DNA of 64,000 nucleotides from Paenibacillus marchantiae (GCF_028771845.1 NZ_CP118270.1:5332001-5396000); one strand, 5' to 3'; positions 16,114 to 24,504 are shown, counted from the stretch's first letter. Numbers and translations: made by a program. The notes: generated by a model not told the origin, from the letters alone.

Positions 16114-17505
16114 TTAGTTGTACACTTTAATGGACAAGTCAGCGAGTACCTGCCTCAGACTTATGATCAGTTCATTACGATGTTCGTCATCACGGCCCAC
16201 GACCGAGATATACAATCGTCCCTTCGGCATACCCCGATGGCTCTGGATTCCCTCGGATATAAGCCGAGAGGTCAGAATATCATTCACCATTACGGTGTTA
16301 GATGAAATAGGCATAATTCCGTACTCACCTTGCCCTTTGAATAGAAGACCGGATACATGCAAAGCGTCCAGCAAACTTCCAAACGTAAAGCCTTCAGGTA
16401 GACCGAGAGACAGAAAGGTAAGCAGGCCGCTATGGCCGTACGTTTCCCAGCCTTTATCGAGATATGCATTAATGAGACCCATGGACTTGCGTGCGTTAAT
16501 CTCGACAATGGGTACGATATCGCCGCCCTCCAAAATCATGGAGTCGAAACACACGAAGCCGTGGTATCCATCCTCGAATAATACCCGAAGTGCCTTTTCC
16601 ATCGTGTCAAAATAACCTGCGTGCTCCAGCAGAAGGAGCAAAGCCTCATCTGCTCTAATAGACCCGCCGTAATTCTGCTGCTGATTCAGCATACGCTGAA
16701 CCGAAAGGAAATCCCTCTCACCGCTCTTATGAATGAACCAATGTGAGCTGAAATCGATCTCTTTTCTCAGCAGTGGTTCCAACAGGAATTGCGAGCGCAA
16801 TCCTCTTCTCTCCTGCTTATCCAGATGCTCTGCTATCCTTCGCTGCATGGCTTCATTTTCAATGAGCATATTGCCCTTGCCGGAAACACCGAATGGATCT
16901 TTCAGCAAATACGCCCCTCTCTTCAGTAACGTATTTCCGACAGCCTGTACTTCTACTACATTGTTCACTTCTGTGCCATAACACTCTTCCCCGATCCTGG
17001 TCAGCAGTCGGTTGGAGTAAAATTTGGAATTTACATACTTAACCGTCTCAAGGTTGGGCAAAGACCCCAACGACCCTTCGGCACGCAGGTACTCCTCCGT
17101 ATCAGCCGTAATGGCATAAGGAGAGAGCTGTTTTACGTTGTGGGTCAACATCGCTTCACGCTGTTGATCGTCTGAAGCAAGACTGAACATGCACTGCTTA
17201 AAAACGTCCGGTTCGGGTAAGGAACTCTGTTCATCGTTCAAATCAAAGTGGTAACGGCTATGAAAGGAAAAACCTAACCCGTTCAGATACTCGTACAGCT
17301 TTGGATCAATTTTGCAGCGGGTGTAGAGGATATCATTAGGCCCACAAAATGGAAATAACAGCTCGTCCATACACAGGACAATGGATTCCCTGTCCTTATC
17401 AGGCATAGCAGGTAGCTTGGATAAGTCCGGATCCCTCCACCGCGTTTCGGGATCAAACGTCCCCATAACGATCGTTGGAATTACCCCGGCCTCACTTCTG
17501 GACAT
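16114..17505 (-). CDS. ATP-grasp ligase (BtrJ/PGM1-like), putative carrier-protein acylating enzyme
   Basis: 463 residues. An N-terminal pre-ATP-grasp region (1-190) precedes the ATP-grasp core: glycine loop LLKDPFGVSGKGN (200-212), E243 in LLEPLL, D321 in VCFDSM and the metal-binding VEINARKSMGL (334-343). A C-terminal tail has GRLYISVVGRD (near 437). The core motifs are complete, so it should form an acyl phosphate and ligate a carboxylate to an amine or thiol. It overlaps the carrier protein gene by 14 nt, with only a weak ribosome site, pointing to coupled translation. BtrJ, which loads glutamate on carrier protein BtrI, is the best known analogue. A peptide ligase of the PGM1 kind is the alternative. 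Confidence 0.8.
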   Translation of the reverse strand: MSRSEAGVIPTIVMGTFDPETRWRDPDLSKLPAMPDKDRESIVLCMDELLFPFCGPNDILYTRCKIDPKLYEYLNGLGFSFHSRYHFDLNDEQSSLPEPDVFKQCMFSLASDDQQREAMLTHNVKQLSPYAITADTEEYLRAEGSLGSLPNLETVKYVNSKFYSNRLLTRIGEECYGTEVNNVVEVQAVGNTLLKRGAYLLKDPFGVSGKGNMLIENEAMQRRIAEHLDKQERRGLRSQFLLEPLLRKEIDFSSHWFIHKSGERDFLSVQRMLNQQQNYGGSIRADEALLLLLEHAGYFDTMEKALRVLFEDGYHGFVCFDSMILEGGDIVPIVEINARKSMGLINAYLDKGWETYGHSGLLTFLSLGLPEGFTFGSLLDALHVSGLLFKGQGEYGIMPISSNTVMVNDILTSRLISEGIQSHRGMPKGRLYISVVGRDDEHRNELIISLRQVLADLSIKVYN

Positions 17506-17767
17506 CTTCGTACAATGATTGCTCTTGAGACTGGCAGCTTTTCAGAAAGGTTATAAATGTGTCGATCGATTGGAGATGCTCGTAATCGAATTCGTCATAG
17601 TCAATGATTACGTTTAACTGATCCTCGACTTTGAGCATAAACTGGATCATTTGCAGAGAATCGAGACCAATATCGTTATTCAGTTCCGTTGCTGGGGATA
17701 GGGATTGGCGTAGTTCCGGTTGGTCTTCTTTGATAGCGCACAAAATATCTACAATTTTATCGTACAT
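17492..17767 (-). CDS. Acyl/aminoacyl carrier protein (phosphopantetheine-binding)
   Basis: 91 residues, typical length. S37 in GLDSLQMIQF is the phosphopantetheine attachment site. The surrounding four-helix pattern (VDILCAIKED, SLQMIQFMLKVEDQL, IDTFITFLKSC) fits the PP-binding family. The start follows AAAGGAG. First gene of the eight-gene operon, directly coupled to the ATP-grasp gene. No ketosynthase, adenylation or condensation domain is in the window, so this is a stand-alone carrier, probably loaded by the ATP-grasp enzyme. A 4'-phosphopantetheinyl transferase must come from elsewhere. Confidence 0.9.
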   Translation of the reverse strand: MYDKIVDILCAIKEDQPELRQSLSPATELNNDIGLDSLQMIQFMLKVEDQLNVIIDYDEFDYEHLQSIDTFITFLKSCQSQEQSLYEDVQK

Positions 17768-17835
17768 GACTACACTCCTTTAAAGTGAACATTGTGTGAG
17801 GTACAACCGAAATTATTACGCTTACATATGCATTC

Positions 17836-17863
17836 AAATCAAACCTAAATTCGGTTTTGATTT
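17836..17863 (-). other. Leader hairpin in the 5' untranslated region of the biosynthetic operon
   Basis: In the roughly 115-nt leader, AAATCAAAACC and GGTTTGATTT form a stem with one bulged A and a 7-nt loop. A GGGAGGAG stretch sits just upstream of the stem with no sensible reading frame after it. The hairpin is not followed by a T run, so it is not a terminator as it stands. Confidence 0.4.
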
Positions 17864-17889
17864 CTCCTCCCTCTTCCAAAGTTACAATT

Positions 17890-17918
17890 ATTATCTTTAT
17901 AATGACATTTTATGTCAA
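17890..17918 (-). promoter_or_regulatory. Promoter of the biosynthetic operon with overlapping palindromic operator
   Basis: On the minus strand, TTGACA (-35, 17913-17918) and GATAAT (-10, 17890-17895) are 17 nt apart, a near-consensus sigma-A promoter. A perfect inverted repeat TGACAT-AAA-ATGTCA (17903-17917) covers the -35 box and spacer, the place expected for a repressor site. No regulator gene is in the operon. Confidence 0.75.
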
Positions 17919-18116
17919 GGGATAAAAACCTATGATATTCTACTCATAACAGGGCTTCTACCAACTAAAAAATCGCTAAATATAAGGGTTTTCCCGGGTC
18001 TGCCCTCCTCATTTCGTTTTAGACGATTTTCTCCCTTTGATAAGATCAAGACAAATTGTTAAAATTTATGTACTAACGTTAGAACCCATCCATTTAATAG
18101 AAAATGAGGCGAGAAC

Positions 18117-18995
18117 ATGATTGAAATTACGATTGAACTGGTTCGTCAATTAGTCGATAGTCAATTTCCGAAATGGAGAGGCTTAACGATAACACCCGTA
18201 GAAAAAAGCGGGCACGATAACCGCACCTATCGATTGGGAGACGAAATGACAATTCGTTTACCCAGTCATGAACGTTACGCCTCTGCTGTAGAAAAAGAAC
18301 TGACGTGGCTTCCAGTTTTCAAGCCTCTTCTGTCCTTGCCCATTCCAGCTCCCATTGCAAAAGGTGAACCTTCGGACGACTATCCCCTTCCCTGGTCGAT
18401 CAACCAATGGATCGCAGGCGAGACCGTCACGCATACCAACGTAATCGACCTAAGCGTTTTTGCAGAAGACCTCGCTAAATTTCTGAGAGAACTCGAAGCC
18501 ATTGATGCTAGTTACGGCATACCCGCAGGCATTCAAAATTTTCATCGCGGCGGGAACTTAGCGGTTTACGATACAGATACAAGGACTGTCATTGGAAAGG
18601 TATCCGGCGAATACGATCCAAAGCTTATGACTGAAATATGGGAGCTTGCCCTGGCAACGAAATATCAAGCGGCACCGTTATGGCTCCATGGTGATGTTGC
18701 GGTAGGTAATCTGCTCGTGCAAGATGGACGACTATGCGGAGTCATTGATTTTGGAACTATGGGCGCGGGCGATCCTTCTAGTGATCTTGTGATGGCATGG
18801 AACTTTTTTGATGATGTAAGTCGTGATATATTCTTAAGCTCCATGAATGTTGACCAAGATACGGTTAATCGTGCCCGTGGCTGGGCTTTGTGGAAAGCAC
18901 TCATCTCCTACCATTGGAATGAACCAGGCTCGGAAGCCTCGAATTGGGGAAAGCATGTCATAAATGTCATTATTCGTGACTATAAATCGCTCTAA
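18117..18995 (+). CDS. Aminoglycoside phosphotransferase (APH/choline kinase) family protein
   Basis: 292 residues. The kinase-like fold has the catalytic loop WLHGDVAVGNLLV (H and D near 182-184, N near 189) and the metal-binding IDFG (near 207). The N-terminal lobe includes TYRLGDEMTIRLP. Related Bacillus proteins of YcbJ type are common and of unknown substrate. It starts 350 nt from the divergent carrier-protein gene. That position makes a self-protection kinase conceivable, but the family is too broad to claim antibiotic resistance. It ends in its own hairpin terminator. Confidence 0.85.
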   Translation: MIEITIELVRQLVDSQFPKWRGLTITPVEKSGHDNRTYRLGDEMTIRLPSHERYASAVEKELTWLPVFKPLLSLPIPAPIAKGEPSDDYPLPWSINQWIAGETVTHTNVIDLSVFAEDLAKFLRELEAIDASYGIPAGIQNFHRGGNLAVYDTDTRTVIGKVSGEYDPKLMTEIWELALATKYQAAPLWLHGDVAVGNLLVQDGRLCGVIDFGTMGAGDPSSDLVMAWNFFDDVSRDIFLSSMNVDQDTVNRARGWALWKALISYHWNEPGSEASNWGKHVINVIIRDYKSL

Positions 18996-19014
18996 ACATA
19001 TGAGCCAACCAAAA

Positions 19015-19045
19015 CCCTATGCAGGGCGCACAGCCTCGCGTAGGG
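19015..19045 (+). terminator. Probable terminator after the APH-family gene
   Basis: CCCTATGC pairs with GCGTAGGG (one G-T pair) across a 15-nt loop, followed by ATTTCTTTCT. It lies 20 nt after the stop at 18995. Confidence 0.6.
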
Positions 19046-19242
19046 ATTTCTTTCTGCTTATCCGTAGATTTGTTTTGCATTTTATTTTAGCCATGCCATT
19101 TATCCTCGAAATCATCTGGCAATATTAATTGCAAATCAGTGTTGACATGAAGCCGAGGATAAGGAAGTTCGTTATAACGAGCTGGTGAGATGGTGTAATG
19201 GAGATGCAGGTATGTACAGGGGAGCGTAAATTGATTTTTCTA

Positions 19243-19259
19243 TTGTGAATTTTTCATAT
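19243..19259. repeat. Direct repeat, copy 1, in the gap between the APH-family and aldo/keto reductase genes
   Basis: The 17-nt sequence TTGTGAATTTTTCATAT occurs here and again at 19402-19418. Each copy continues into a TGAAA stretch that can pair with TTTTCA, giving a small stem. The 450-nt gap (18996-19444) holds no convincing reading frame. Confidence 0.6.
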
Positions 19260-19401
19260 GTTGAAATAATAATATAGTGTACGAAGACAGGTGCAGGTGA
19301 GTTAACGTTTTAAGCTACACGATTAAATTTCCCCTTAATTCTTGGATGGAAATCTGGCGAAAGCACCCCTCCCTATGGAGATAGCCAGTTCGCTTTTATT
19401 G

Positions 19402-19418
19402 TTGTGAATTTTTCATAT
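19402..19418. repeat. Direct repeat, copy 2
   Basis: Identical 17-nt copy of 19243-19259, with its own short stem TTTTCA/TGAAAA directly after it. The copies are 159 nt apart. Function unknown. Confidence 0.6.
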
Positions 19419-19444
19419 AATGAAAATATAAGGTTGTTGCGAAT

Positions 19445-19469
19445 AAAAAAAGCCGCCTTTGAGGCGACT
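19445..19469 (-). terminator. Terminator after the aldo/keto reductase gene
   Basis: An 8-bp stem with one mismatch (AGTCGCCT/AGGCGGCT, short loop) is followed on the minus strand by a run of T. It lies 36 nt after the stop at 19505. Confidence 0.8.
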
Positions 19470-19504
19470 TTAGGATAATCACGCTATTTTTATAGCTGAA
19501 AGAA

Positions 19505-20398
19505 TTAAGTTCGTCCAGTCCAGTCAGCTCCCGCAATTTCTTTCCAACGTTCTCTAATCTCGTCATATAACTCCTTACTCAGAGCTCCCTTGGCGACAAG
19601 ATCGGCATTTTGCTGCCAACGGTTAGGTTTTGCTGTACCCACAATCGCCGTGTCTACCCCTTCTGTACTGAGCGTAAAACGTAATGCGGTTTCAACGGCT
19701 GCTTGTGCATCTTCGCCCAGAAAACCATACCCAAGTTCGCTCAAGCGTTTCCAATATACAAAGGCATATGCTTCTTCCGGAAGCGAGTCATACGTCCATG
19801 CCGCATTGGCAATGGGGCGTTTGGCAATAACACCCATATTTCTCTTTTTCGCTTCAGGCAACGTCAGATCGATGGCTTCCTGATCGGCTATGTTCAGCGA
19901 GGTTTCCAAGCTGTCGAACACGCCTGTCTGAATCGCATAAAGAGCATCCGTCGTATCGCCGCTATATCCAATAAATCTTGTTTTCCCAGCTTCCTTGGCT
20001 CGTTGCAGCACTTCTATGACTGCTCCTTGCCGAAGTACTTCTTCAGAGCAACTATGAAGGTGAATTACATCAACGTATTCCGTTTTTAGTCTTCTAAGGC
20101 TACGGTCAATCGTTTGCTCTAATACTTTGGCGTCCCAATCTGGGCCATCTACCCCAGCGGCATGTCCACATTTGGTAAACAAATAATAATCGTCTCTGCG
20201 ATGTGATAGCACATCTCCAATTAACTCTTCACTATCCCCATAACATTCAGCCGTGTCAATGACGTTTAACCCTGCATCCAACGCACTGTTTAGCAATGTT
20301 TCTACATCTGCTTTGGATACGTTCTTGCCGATCTCCGCCCCACCAAACCCAAGTGTACTTACTTTCATGCCAGTGTTTCCGTAATTACGCAGTTCCAT
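19505..20398 (-). CDS. Aldo/keto reductase
   Basis: 297 residues from ATG 20398 behind GGAGG. The family tetrad is visible: D in VIDTAECYGDSEELIG (D and Y), K in YLFTKCGHAAG and H in DVIHLHSCSEE. An NADPH-binding GTAKPNRWQQN segment lies near the C terminus. These (alpha/beta)8-barrel enzymes reduce aldehydes and ketones with NADPH in the cytoplasm. The substrate is not readable. It stands alone with its own terminator. Confidence 0.93.
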   Translation of the reverse strand: MELRNYGNTGMKVSTLGFGGAEIGKNVSKADVETLLNSALDAGLNVIDTAECYGDSEELIGDVLSHRRDDYYLFTKCGHAAGVDGPDWDAKVLEQTIDRSLRRLKTEYVDVIHLHSCSEEVLRQGAVIEVLQRAKEAGKTRFIGYSGDTTDALYAIQTGVFDSLETSLNIADQEAIDLTLPEAKKRNMGVIAKRPIANAAWTYDSLPEEAYAFVYWKRLSELGYGFLGEDAQAAVETALRFTLSTEGVDTAIVGTAKPNRWQQNADLVAKGALSKELYDEIRERWKEIAGADWTGRT

Positions 20399-20551
20399 GG
20401 ATCATTTCCTCCAAGCTTCGTGAATTTGGTTACAGATAATGAAAGTACATATAGTACAAATTAGTCTTCGGTATGTATTACCCTTATGTTGGGTATTACA
20501 CCCACTTGTTCATCTTACTTTATTTCCTCCAACAGGGATACATCCGTTGAA

Positions 20552-21040
20552 TCAGGTTACGAAGAACTGACTCGGGTTCCCCAGTTCAGGATGAAATTTC
20601 TCACGAAAGCGGCCTCCCGTGTATTCCCCTATGATTTTCCGCCAGAATGCTTGAGCAATGACATTGTTGCGAACCTGGGTTACTTTCCACCTTCCCGGAA
20701 AACGTTCAAACAGCTCATAAGCTGCCCGGGTACCCACTCCACTACGCCGGTATTTCTGCATTACAAAAAACTCGGTCAAATAATAGTCATTATCTTTGCT
20801 GCCTGGTTCGCAACGTTCTACTAATGCAAACCCGGCGGGTGCCTCATCACTCGTAATCAAAAAAGGAAACTTACGGTCTTCCTCTGACCAAAAAGCGTCC
20901 AATCCGGGATACTCCGGGAAAACACCGTTACTATCCACATCAATATTCAAATATTTAGTAAAATCATATAGATAAAATTGCATTAAGTGCCGAATCACCT
21001 GACTGCGTTCCCGGGGAACCAGCTCTATTTTTATATTCAT
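20552..21040 (-). CDS. GNAT-family N-acetyltransferase
   Basis: About 162 residues from ATG 21040, 6 nt after AGGAGGTG. A GTG at 21049 is part of that ribosome site and is rejected. The acetyl-CoA binding motif A is FVMQKYRRSGVGTRAAYELF. The preceding FALVERCEPGSKDNDYYLTEF is the central strand. The substrate is unknown. The gene stands alone between aldo/keto reductase and xerS, which is divergent from it. Confidence 0.88.
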   Translation of the reverse strand: MNIKIELVPRERSQVIRHLMQFYLYDFTKYLNIDVDSNGVFPEYPGLDAFWSEEDRKFPFLITSDEAPAGFALVERCEPGSKDNDYYLTEFFVMQKYRRSGVGTRAAYELFERFPGRWKVTQVRNNVIAQAFWRKIIGEYTGGRFREKFHPELGNPSQFFVT

Positions 21041-21214
21041 CCGGTTCACCTCCTCTGCTCTACTTATAACTCATACTTTAAAGCTTTACACCGCCAAGGG
21101 CAAGGAAGCATGAATCTGCTTATTCCGGTTCGGAGAACAGACTGTGACGATTTAAATATGGTAAAATAGGATATAGCATATTTTAGAAATTATTTTATCA
21201 TGGGGGTGCCGAAC

Positions 21215-22306
21215 TTGACCAATGTGCAAAAAGAGATTGACCGACGCAAGCTGGATGACAAACTACCTTCCATGCCTTGGTTCGTTCAGCAATTCATTGA
21301 CTATAAATTACCCGACTTATCTCCTTCTACTTTGCTTGAATATTTAAGAGATTATGAAGCCTTCTTTGGCTGGTTACGCGCAGAAGGATTATCCGAGGCA
21401 AGCTCTAATAAGGAAGTTACATTGCTTGAACTGGAAGTCCTTCGAATGGAATCAGTGACATCATATCGATTATTTTTGGCCACCAAGCGTGAAGGAGCCA
21501 ACTCCAGAATCACGGTTTCCCGTAAACTTTCTTCTCTGCGTTCGCTCTTTCATTATTTAAGTCAGATTGCAGAAGACGAAGATTTCTACCCCCTGCTGAA
21601 ACGAAACATTATGGCGAAAATTGAGATCAAACGTACCCATAAACCCAAAGATACAGCAGCCAAACTAAAGGGTAAACTTCTGGAAGAAGAAGAGTTACTG
21701 GAGTTTATCGGATACATCCTTGAAGGATATGCCGTGGATATGGAAAAGAACAAACAGGCGATTTACTCACACGAGCTAAACAAAGAACGGGATGCCTGTA
21801 TTGCCAGCCTCATTCTGAATTCGGGTTTACGTGTATCTGAAGTGGTGAACCTGAACGTGGATGATCTGGATCTGAACAATAAACTTCTATATGTATATCG
21901 CAAAGGTAATAATGATGAGACGTTTAAGACGCCCGTGTATTTTAGAGAACAAGCCAAGGATGAACTCGCAACTTATATCAATCTGCGTCAGTCACGTTAC
22001 CGCACACCCAAACGGGAAAAAGGCTTGTTTATCGCTCTTCGCAATGGAGATTCCGAAGGAAGTCGGATGACCAAACGGGCCATACAGGCCATGATAATGA
22101 AGTACGCCAAACAATTTGGCAAACCGTATCTGACAGTGCATAAATTACGCCATTCTTTTGCGACCGACTATTATTTGCAAAATGATATCTATAAAACAAA
22201 AGAACAGCTTGGACATGCTTCTACGGAAACAACCGAAATTTACGCGCATCTCACGGATAAAACGATGTCTGAAGCAATTGAACGTCGCACAGACGATGGG
22301 ATGTAG
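21215..22306 (+). CDS. xerS: Tyrosine recombinase XerS-type
   Basis: 363 residues from TTG 21215, which follows GGGGGTG at a good distance. An ATG at 21200 has no ribosome site. The N-terminal SAM-like core-binding domain covers residues 15-120, then the linker KPKDTAAKLKGKLLEEEE typical of XerS. The catalytic residues are all present: R206 (SGLRVSE), K230, H309 and R312 (HKLRHSF), H334 (LGHAS) and Y343 (EIYAH). XerS alone resolves chromosome dimers in streptococci, and this form is annotated in Paenibacillus. There is no adjacent mobile element, so a housekeeping role is more likely than an integrase. Confidence 0.88.
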   Translation: MTNVQKEIDRRKLDDKLPSMPWFVQQFIDYKLPDLSPSTLLEYLRDYEAFFGWLRAEGLSEASSNKEVTLLELEVLRMESVTSYRLFLATKREGANSRITVSRKLSSLRSLFHYLSQIAEDEDFYPLLKRNIMAKIEIKRTHKPKDTAAKLKGKLLEEEELLEFIGYILEGYAVDMEKNKQAIYSHELNKERDACIASLILNSGLRVSEVVNLNVDDLDLNNKLLYVYRKGNNDETFKTPVYFREQAKDELATYINLRQSRYRTPKREKGLFIALRNGDSEGSRMTKRAIQAMIMKYAKQFGKPYLTVHKLRHSFATDYYLQNDIYKTKEQLGHASTETTEIYAHLTDKTMSEAIERRTDDGM

Positions 22307-22383
22307 CCTATTTATACACCTCAGCAAGCCGATTCATTCGATTCGTTTAGATTCGTTAGATTCTTTACAAGGTAACTTAAAAA

Positions 22384-22422
22384 AAGCGATTCTTTCAGGA
22401 GAATGTCCTGCGAGGATCGCTT
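22384..22422 (+). terminator. Terminator after xerS
   Basis: AAGCGAT/ATCGCTT outer stem with an inner CAGGA/TCCTG stem, followed by TCTTTATATTTATTTCTT. It lies 78 nt after the stop and may act on both strands, since mobB converges from the right. Confidence 0.75.
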
Positions 22423-22509
22423 CTTTATATTTATTTCTTCGCAAAATTAATGAAAACATACTCTTTTCCTTACATTTCATATCATCAAGTTTACATAATA
22501 ATTATTTCG

Positions 22510-23055
22510 TCATAATTTTCTTTTCTCTTCATGACCCTCAAACGAAACCAGCCATCTTGCTATATCCTGTGTTTCATGGACAGAATGCCACACGAGGCCC
22601 TCTCTTTCCTCCATACATTCACTCTTGTCATGCGTCAGCCATGAAACAATCCCGACCACATCCTGTAACGTCTCTAATAGAGAGAGGTCTTTCTCTTCAC
22701 GGACCATGACCAATTTGGGGTATGGCGCTTGTTTGTATCCCTCAATGAGAATCCAGTCGTACGCTGACAGATATTTTATCATGTCTTCCAGCGGCGTCGC
22801 TTGTCTTTCAATGAGTGCAGTACGTTTCTCCGACATGACAACGACTGCATCGGCCCCTGCTTGAGCAAAGCTGTAGGAATCGGTTCCTTCGTGATCCATC
22901 TCAAAATGATCATGTCCATCATGTTTTATTACAGCCACTTTTCGTCCAGCAGAGGTAAGGTACCGCGTAAGCGCAGCAATTAAGGTGCTTTTGCCTGTGT
23001 TCTTATATCCAACAATCTGCATGATATGTGGTGAAGTGCTGCTTGTTTCAGACAT
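22510..23055 (-). CDS. mobB: Molybdopterin-guanine dinucleotide biosynthesis protein B
   Basis: 181 residues from ATG 23055, behind AGGTAGGT and 7 nt after the stop of moeA. The P-loop is GYKNTGKSTL (near 15-24). Further family motifs are VAVIKHDGHDHFEMDHEGTDS and ILIEGYKQAPYPKL. MobB binds GTP and assists MobA in attaching GMP to molybdopterin. The frame is intact although the gene just upstream, moeA, carries a frameshift. mobA is not in the window. Confidence 0.92.
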   Translation of the reverse strand: MSETSSTSPHIMQIVGYKNTGKSTLIAALTRYLTSAGRKVAVIKHDGHDHFEMDHEGTDSYSFAQAGADAVVVMSEKRTALIERQATPLEDMIKYLSAYDWILIEGYKQAPYPKLVMVREEKDLSLLETLQDVVGIVSWLTHDKSECMEEREGLVWHSVHETQDIARWLVSFEGHEEKRKL

Positions 23056-23062
23056 GTATGAC

Positions 23063-24359
23063 CTACCTGACATGACCTGTGGGAAGTCTGAGAATTCGAA
23101 CCTGTTCACCTGCAGGAATACCTTTTTTCTCGGGTGGAACAACGATCAGGCAATCGCTATCTTTAATGGTGATCATGACACTGGATTCATCCACACGTGC
23201 GGCAGAAGGCTTAGCATACACCATTCCGTTACGTATCTCTGTCCGTCCGCGTACAAATCGCGTGAAATTGTTGACCTTTGTATAGTCATCATCCAATATG
23301 GCTGTCCATTCCTCCAAATATGGATGAGCATCAGCCTGCATCGTACGAATCGTTGGCCGAACAAACAATCCAAAGCCGACAAAACAAGCCCCCGGATTGC
23401 CAGAAAGCGCAAATAGCAGCTTGTCATTAACCACAGCAGCCGTCGTAACACTGCCGGGACGCATAGTCACTTTGTTAAACAGCATCTCCATATTCCCTTC
23501 CCGAACCAGGTCACCCATAATATCATAATCTCCTACGGATACCCCACCTGTTGTGACCACCATATCATTATGTTCAAGCGCTTCTGCAAGCTTCGTACGT
23601 GCCGTATCCACATCATCTGCAATCGAACCATACATAACCGGCTCGCCCCCCGCTTCAACGACCAGAGAACGAAGCATATAGCTGTTACTGTTCCGAATAC
23701 GCCCGGGTTGCAGCGGCTCGTCCACTTCCAACAATTCTGTACCTGTCGCAAAAATGGCTACCTTGGGGCGTTTGTATACAGGCACTTGGCCTACGCCGAA
23801 TGTTGCCAGCACGGATTGTTCACCTGCCTGAATAATCGTTCCTGCTTCAAGCAGCAATTGGCCCTCATGAACTTCCAATCCAATTGGCGTAATGTTGGCC
23901 TCCGGCTGAATCTGGCGCTTCAGGGCAATCCATTGTTCCCCGTGCTCTTCTTTGCTTTCAGTCATCTCCATCATAACAACAGCATCTGCACCTTCCGGTA
24001 TCTGAGCTCCTGTCATGGATCCGAGCAGCTGTACCGGATGTAATCGTAAGATCCGATGTATATCCGCATGGAATTTCATCAATGATACGGAGCCAAATCT
24101 GCTGCTCGCTGGATGCTTCAATCGTATCCGAGCTTAGAATCGCGAACCCATCCATTCCGGAACGACGAAAGAATGGGTAAGGATGGGGAGCATGAATCGT
24201 CTCAGCAAGCGTTCGACCATGTGCTTGTTCAAGTGTTACTTTTTCTGTTGAACCCGATCTGACATGAGCAGCAACTTTCGCCTGCGCGTCCGGCACCTGT
24301 ATAGCTTTACGGATAAATTTCGCAGTCGTCATATCCGTTAAATGTGTATTTATTTTCAA
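23063..24359 (-). pseudogene. moeA: Molybdopterin molybdenumtransferase MoeA, interrupted by a single-base frameshift
   Basis: Two frames together make a full-length MoeA of about 431 residues. The first frame runs from TTG 24359 (behind GGGAGGTT) to codon 24020-24018 (GMDGFAILSSD ... TSGTAARI). The second continues from 24016-24014 (MTGAQIPEGADAVVMME ... TTGGVSVGDYD ... LSGNPGACFVG) to the stop at 23063. Removing one C at 24017/24018 restores the frame. MoeA inserts molybdate into adenylated molybdopterin. If the insertion is real, molybdenum cofactor synthesis is probably lost, or a second moeA exists. A sequencing error is an equally serious possibility. Confidence 0.9.
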
Positions 24360-24504
24360 TGGTGATAGAACCTCCCTGAGTCATTTGTTCATATTAAAAA
24401 GTGTAGCCCGAAAGCCAGGTCATGACAAGTACTCTCCTACCCCCCATTCACATGAAAGACGAATACACAGACCATAATATGTAAGAGAAAAGGAGCTGAC
24501 CTTG

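Noticed and set aside
13838-17767. RiPP gene cluster with hidden precursor peptide
   Set aside because: Gaps in the operon are too short (largest 59 nt), and the leader has no short frame with a ribosome site.
17796-18062. 88-codon plus-strand frame between the carrier gene and the APH-family gene
   Set aside because: It runs through the minus-strand promoter and leader, is aromatic-rich AT sequence and lacks a ribosome site.
21160-21199. Possible dif-like site before xerS (AAAATA...TATTTT arms)
   Set aside because: The arms are short and AT-rich and do not match the streptococcal difSL pattern I know.
21200-22306. XerS as integrase of a mobile element
   Set aside because: No attachment-site pair, excision gene or cargo nearby; the protein matches the chromosomal XerS type.
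24014-24021. Programmed frameshift in moeA
   Set aside because: No slippery heptamer or stimulatory hairpin at the joining point; insertion or error is simpler.
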